This document shows, in pieces, positions 61,762-64,000 of a stretch of 64,000 nucleotides of DNA (its first letter is position 1; every line of letters starts with the position of its first letter). The notes beneath the pieces are model-generated. The model searched no databases. It worked only from the letters and a program-made list of their open reading frames with translations, and was not told the DNA's origin. The DNA is from Brevundimonas sp. SORGH_AS_0993. Its GTDB lineage: Bacteria; Pseudomonadota; Alphaproteobacteria; Caulobacterales; Caulobacteraceae. Location of the stretch: NCBI RefSeq assembly GCF_030818545.1, contig NZ_JAUTAH010000001.1, forward strand, positions 687,001 through 751,000, read 5' to 3'. Made by a program: the position numbers and the translations under genes.

Positions 61762-62616
61762 TCAGCGATTCAGCCGCGCCGCCAGGCTTGAGGTGTCCCA
61801 GCGGTTTCCGCCCATGGCCTGGACCTCGGCGTAGAACTGATCGACCAGGGCGGTCTGGGCCAGGCGGGCACCGTTCGCGCGGGCTTCGTCCAGCACCAGG
61901 CCCAGATCCTTGCGCATCCAGTCCACGGCGAAGCCGAAGTCGAACCGACCCTGGGCCGCCGTCTTCCAGCGGTTGTCCATCTGCCAGCTCTGCGCCGCGC
62001 CCTTGGAGACGGCCTCATAGACGGCGTCGGTATCTAGGCCGGCGACCTGGGCGAAATGGACCGCCTCCGCCAGCCCCTGGACCACGCCGGCGATGGCGAT
62101 CTGGTTGACCATCTTGGTCAGTTGGCCCGACCCCGACGGCCCCATGTGTTGGATCGCCTTGGAATAGGCGTTGAGAACCGGCGCCATGCGGGCCACGGCC
62201 TCGGCGTCGCCGCCGACCATGACGCTGAGTTGGCCGTTTTCCGCGCCGGCCTGACCGCCCGAGACGGGCGCGTCCAGGAAGACGCGGCCGCTGGTCGCCG
62301 CGCGGCCCGCCATCTCCCGCGCCAAGCGGGCCGAGGTGGTGGTGTGGTCCACGATCACCGCATCGGCCGCCAGATACGGCAGGGCCTCGGTTACGACCGT
62401 CCGCACGTCGTCGTCGTTGCCAACGCACAGGATCAGGGCCTCTGCGCCCTCGGCCGCCTGAGCCGCTGTGGCGCCGAAGGCGGCGCCGGCCTGCGTCGCC
62501 CAGGCCTGCGCCTTGGACGCCGTGCGGTTGAAGCCCGTCACCTCATGGCCCGCCCGGACCAGATGACGCGCCATGGGGGCGCCCATGACGCCCAGGCCGG
62601 CGAAAGCGATCTTCAT
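61762..62616 (-). CDS. NAD(P)-dependent beta-hydroxyacid dehydrogenase (3-hydroxyisobutyrate dehydrogenase family)
   Basis: The 284-residue protein has the Rossmann motif FAGLGVMGAPMARHLVRAG (residues 5-23), the family loop DAPVSGGQAGAENGQLSVMVGG (about 117-138) and the catalytic LTKMVNQIAIAGVVQGLAEA with Lys about 167. Members oxidise 3-hydroxyisobutyrate, tartronate semialdehyde or related acids. The precise substrate is unknown. The ATG at 62616 (MKIAFAGLG) was selected; upstream in-frame codons add an unlikely leader. It is divergent from motB. Confidence 0.87.
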   Translation of the reverse strand: MKIAFAGLGVMGAPMARHLVRAGHEVTGFNRTASKAQAWATQAGAAFGATAAQAAEGAEALILCVGNDDDVRTVVTEALPYLAADAVIVDHTTTSARLAREMAGRAATSGRVFLDAPVSGGQAGAENGQLSVMVGGDAEAVARMAPVLNAYSKAIQHMGPSGSGQLTKMVNQIAIAGVVQGLAEAVHFAQVAGLDTDAVYEAVSKGAAQSWQMDNRWKTAAQGRFDFGFAVDWMRKDLGLVLDEARANGARLAQTALVDQFYAEVQAMGGNRWDTSSLAARLNR

Positions 62617-62734
62617 GTGAGGCTCCTGCAAGCGTTTGAGCCGCACTAGGCCCGCCTTGCGCCGCGTTCAAGGTCAACGCGCGGTTAACCTTGTCGGGGC
62701 CAAAATGAGACAACACTCCTCGGGATGCGCATCC

Positions 62735-63631
62735 ATGTCCGTGAGCGATCGTCCGATCCTCATCAAGAAGGTCAAGAAGGTCTCCGGCGGAGGCCATCAC
62801 GGGGGCGCCTGGAAGGTGGCCTATGCGGACTTTGTGACCGCCATGATGGCCTTCTTTCTGCTGATGTGGCTGATCAACACGACCGATCCCGAGCAGAAGA
62901 AGGGCATCGCCGAATATTTCGCCCCGGCCAGCGTTTCGGAGACGACGTCGGGCTCTGGCGGCATCCTGGGCGGCACGGCCCTGGGCGACGACGGCCCCAA
63001 GAGTTCGGGCTCCCAGGCCATCATCGAACAGATGGCGCCCCAGGCGCCCGACACCACCAGTCCCGGCTCAAGCTCCAGCCTGGGCGCGGCCAGCGACGCG
63101 GCCCTGCAGGCCGAGGTGCAGAAACGCGAGGCGGCCGAGTTCGCCAGCGCCGCCGAATCCCTGCGCCAAGCCATGCAGTCGATGCCGGAACTGGCCGAAT
63201 TGTCGAAACAACTGATCGTGGACCAGACGCCCGAAGGGCTGCGCATCCAGTTGGTCGATCAGGAAGGTCGGGCGATGTTCGACACCAATTCGTCCCGACC
63301 GAACCCGCGCGCCCAGGTGCTGTTGCGGGCCGTCGCCAAGGTGATCAACCGCCTGCCCAACCGTATCTCCATCACCGGCCATACCAGCGCCCAGGCCGGA
63401 TCGAACCGCGCCAGCCTGCCGTCGGACTGGGGTCTGTCGTCGGAACGCGCCAACGCCTCGCGTTTGGTGCTGCAGGGCGCGGGCGTCGATCCGGATCGGG
63501 TCTATTCGGTGGCGGGCAAGGCCGGGTCCGACCCGCTGTATCCGGACGACCCCAGCCTGGCGGGCAACCGCCGCATCGCCATCGTCCTGCTGCGCGAGGC
63601 GCCCGTGCTGCCGATGGACACCTCCCTGTGA
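62735..63631 (+). CDS. motB: Flagellar motor protein MotB
   Basis: The 298-residue protein has the MotB N-terminus (IKKVKKVSGGGHHGGAWKVA, about 10-29), a single membrane helix with the proton-channel Asp in YADFVTAMMAFFLLMWL (about 30-46), a Ser/Gly-rich linker and a C-terminal OmpA-like peptidoglycan-binding domain (NRISITGHTSAQAGSNRASL, about 210-229; ANASRLVLQGAGVDPDRV). MotB anchors the stator to peptidoglycan. ATG 62735 gives the family-like start; an in-frame ATG at 62705 is possible. motA is not adjacent, as in Caulobacter. Confidence 0.92.
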   Translation: MSVSDRPILIKKVKKVSGGGHHGGAWKVAYADFVTAMMAFFLLMWLINTTDPEQKKGIAEYFAPASVSETTSGSGGILGGTALGDDGPKSSGSQAIIEQMAPQAPDTTSPGSSSSLGAASDAALQAEVQKREAAEFASAAESLRQAMQSMPELAELSKQLIVDQTPEGLRIQLVDQEGRAMFDTNSSRPNPRAQVLLRAVAKVINRLPNRISITGHTSAQAGSNRASLPSDWGLSSERANASRLVLQGAGVDPDRVYSVAGKAGSDPLYPDDPSLAGNRRIAIVLLREAPVLPMDTSL

Positions 63632-63750
63632 GGATTGGGGCCTTGAAGACCGGGACTGCGACAGCACTTGCGGGCCAGGGCCGAATGACGCCAAATCGGG
63701 CGATGAGCCTTCTGTCGCAAAATCGGCCAGATCGGATGTGGAACTGAGGC

Positions 63751-64000
63751 GTGACCCAGCACGTCCCCACCCGACAACTGCGCTTCTACATGACGTCGGT
63801 GGCGCCTTGCCCCTATCTACCGGGCAAGACCGAGCGGAAGGTGTTCGCCAACCTGCCCTTCTCCGACGGGGCGCACGTCAATGACGAACTGACCAACGCC
63901 GGCTTCCGCCGCAGCCAGAATATCGCCTATCGCCCGGCGTGCGAGGCTTGCGAGGCCTGCGTCTCCGTGCGCCTGCCGGTCGCCGAATTCGCGTTCAGCC
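63751..64000 (+). CDS. Aspartate/glutamate leucyltransferase (Bpt/Ate family), N-terminal part
   Basis: The frame starts at GTG 63751 and runs off the end of the window, giving 83 residues: [20 protein letters not shown] (about 8-27), [29 protein letters not shown] (about 52-71). These match the N-terminal ATE_N domain with its conserved CPYLPG and CxxC cysteines. In bacteria Bpt adds Leu to proteins with N-terminal Asp/Glu for ClpAP degradation; Ate-type adds Arg. Which amino acid is used cannot be told from this part. The 119-bp space before it shows nothing clear. Confidence 0.88.
   Translation, partial: MTQHVPTRQLRFYMTSVAPCPYLPGKTERKVFANLPFSDGAHVNDELTNAGFRRSQNIAYRPACEACEACVSVRLPVAEFAFS

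Overview
The window is a dense, GC-rich stretch of core chromosome from an alphaproteobacterium, most likely a member of the Caulobacteraceae close to Brevundimonas. This placement is inferred from gene content and order: a glycine+succinyl-CoA type 5-aminolevulinate synthase, an NDUFS4-like complex I subunit, an Ubiq_cyt_C_chap-type protein, a membrane pyrophosphatase, DUF2842 and DUF6898 proteins, a plsX-fabH-ihfA-merR order, a glyA-nrdR-rib-nusB-thiL order, and family-typical intergenic repeats. No prophage, insertion sequence, CRISPR array or secondary-metabolite cluster was seen. The only accessory-type module is a vapBC toxin-antitoxin pair near 61.2-61.8 kb.

Layout. 0-6 kb: end of valS, tlyA, a glycine-zipper envelope protein, an RlmD-like methyltransferase and a PA0069-type radical SAM protein, then a 575-bp gene-free gap that may encode a structured RNA. 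6.3-15.8 kb: FAD-linked oxidase, parE, O-antigen ligase-like protein, metC, an orphan amino-acid-binding lipoprotein, a dicarboxylate/amino-acid symporter and a sulfurtransferase. 15.9-21.7 kb: cfa, then the LPS inner-core set kdsA-hldE-hldD with a coupled DUF3089 hydrolase. 21.8-29 kb: qmcA-nfeD, an MFS exporter, rnhA, tatABC, and glnB-glnA. 29-35 kb: a damaged nnrD, trhO, three tRNAs, a complex I subunit, DUF192, a double cold-shock protein, recJ and a lipoprotein. 35-43 kb: phaC with a small membrane protein, argC, rplM-rpsI, phoX, ctaA and two small membrane proteins. 43-50 kb: tRNA-Pro, merR-ihfA-fabH-plsX, DUF177, a cytochrome bc1 chaperone, bamE and hppA. 50-57 kb: thiL-nusB-ribH-ribB-ribE-ribD-nrdR-glyA (all minus strand). 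57-64 kb: GNAT, DUF6898, hemA, an exported methyltransferase-like protein, hemB, vapBC, a beta-hydroxyacid dehydrogenase, motB and the start of a leucyl/arginyl-tRNA-protein transferase.

Many neighbours share 4-bp start/stop overlaps (hldE-hldD-DUF3089, phaC-membrane protein, plsX-fabH, DUF177-chaperone, DUF6898-hemA, vapB-vapC, and the rib-nusB-thiL chain), so translational coupling is the rule. The main anomalies are an in-frame amber codon where a lysine is expected in nnrD, a one-base frameshift in a C5/G5 tract of ribB(A), a GTP cyclohydrolase II-like domain without its zinc cysteines, a ribD that keeps only its reductase domain, an RlmD-like enzyme lacking its first Fe-S cysteine, and several intergenic inverted or tandem repeats. 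I found no convincing new multi-gene system; the strongest leads are these lesions and a few unexplained non-coding structures.
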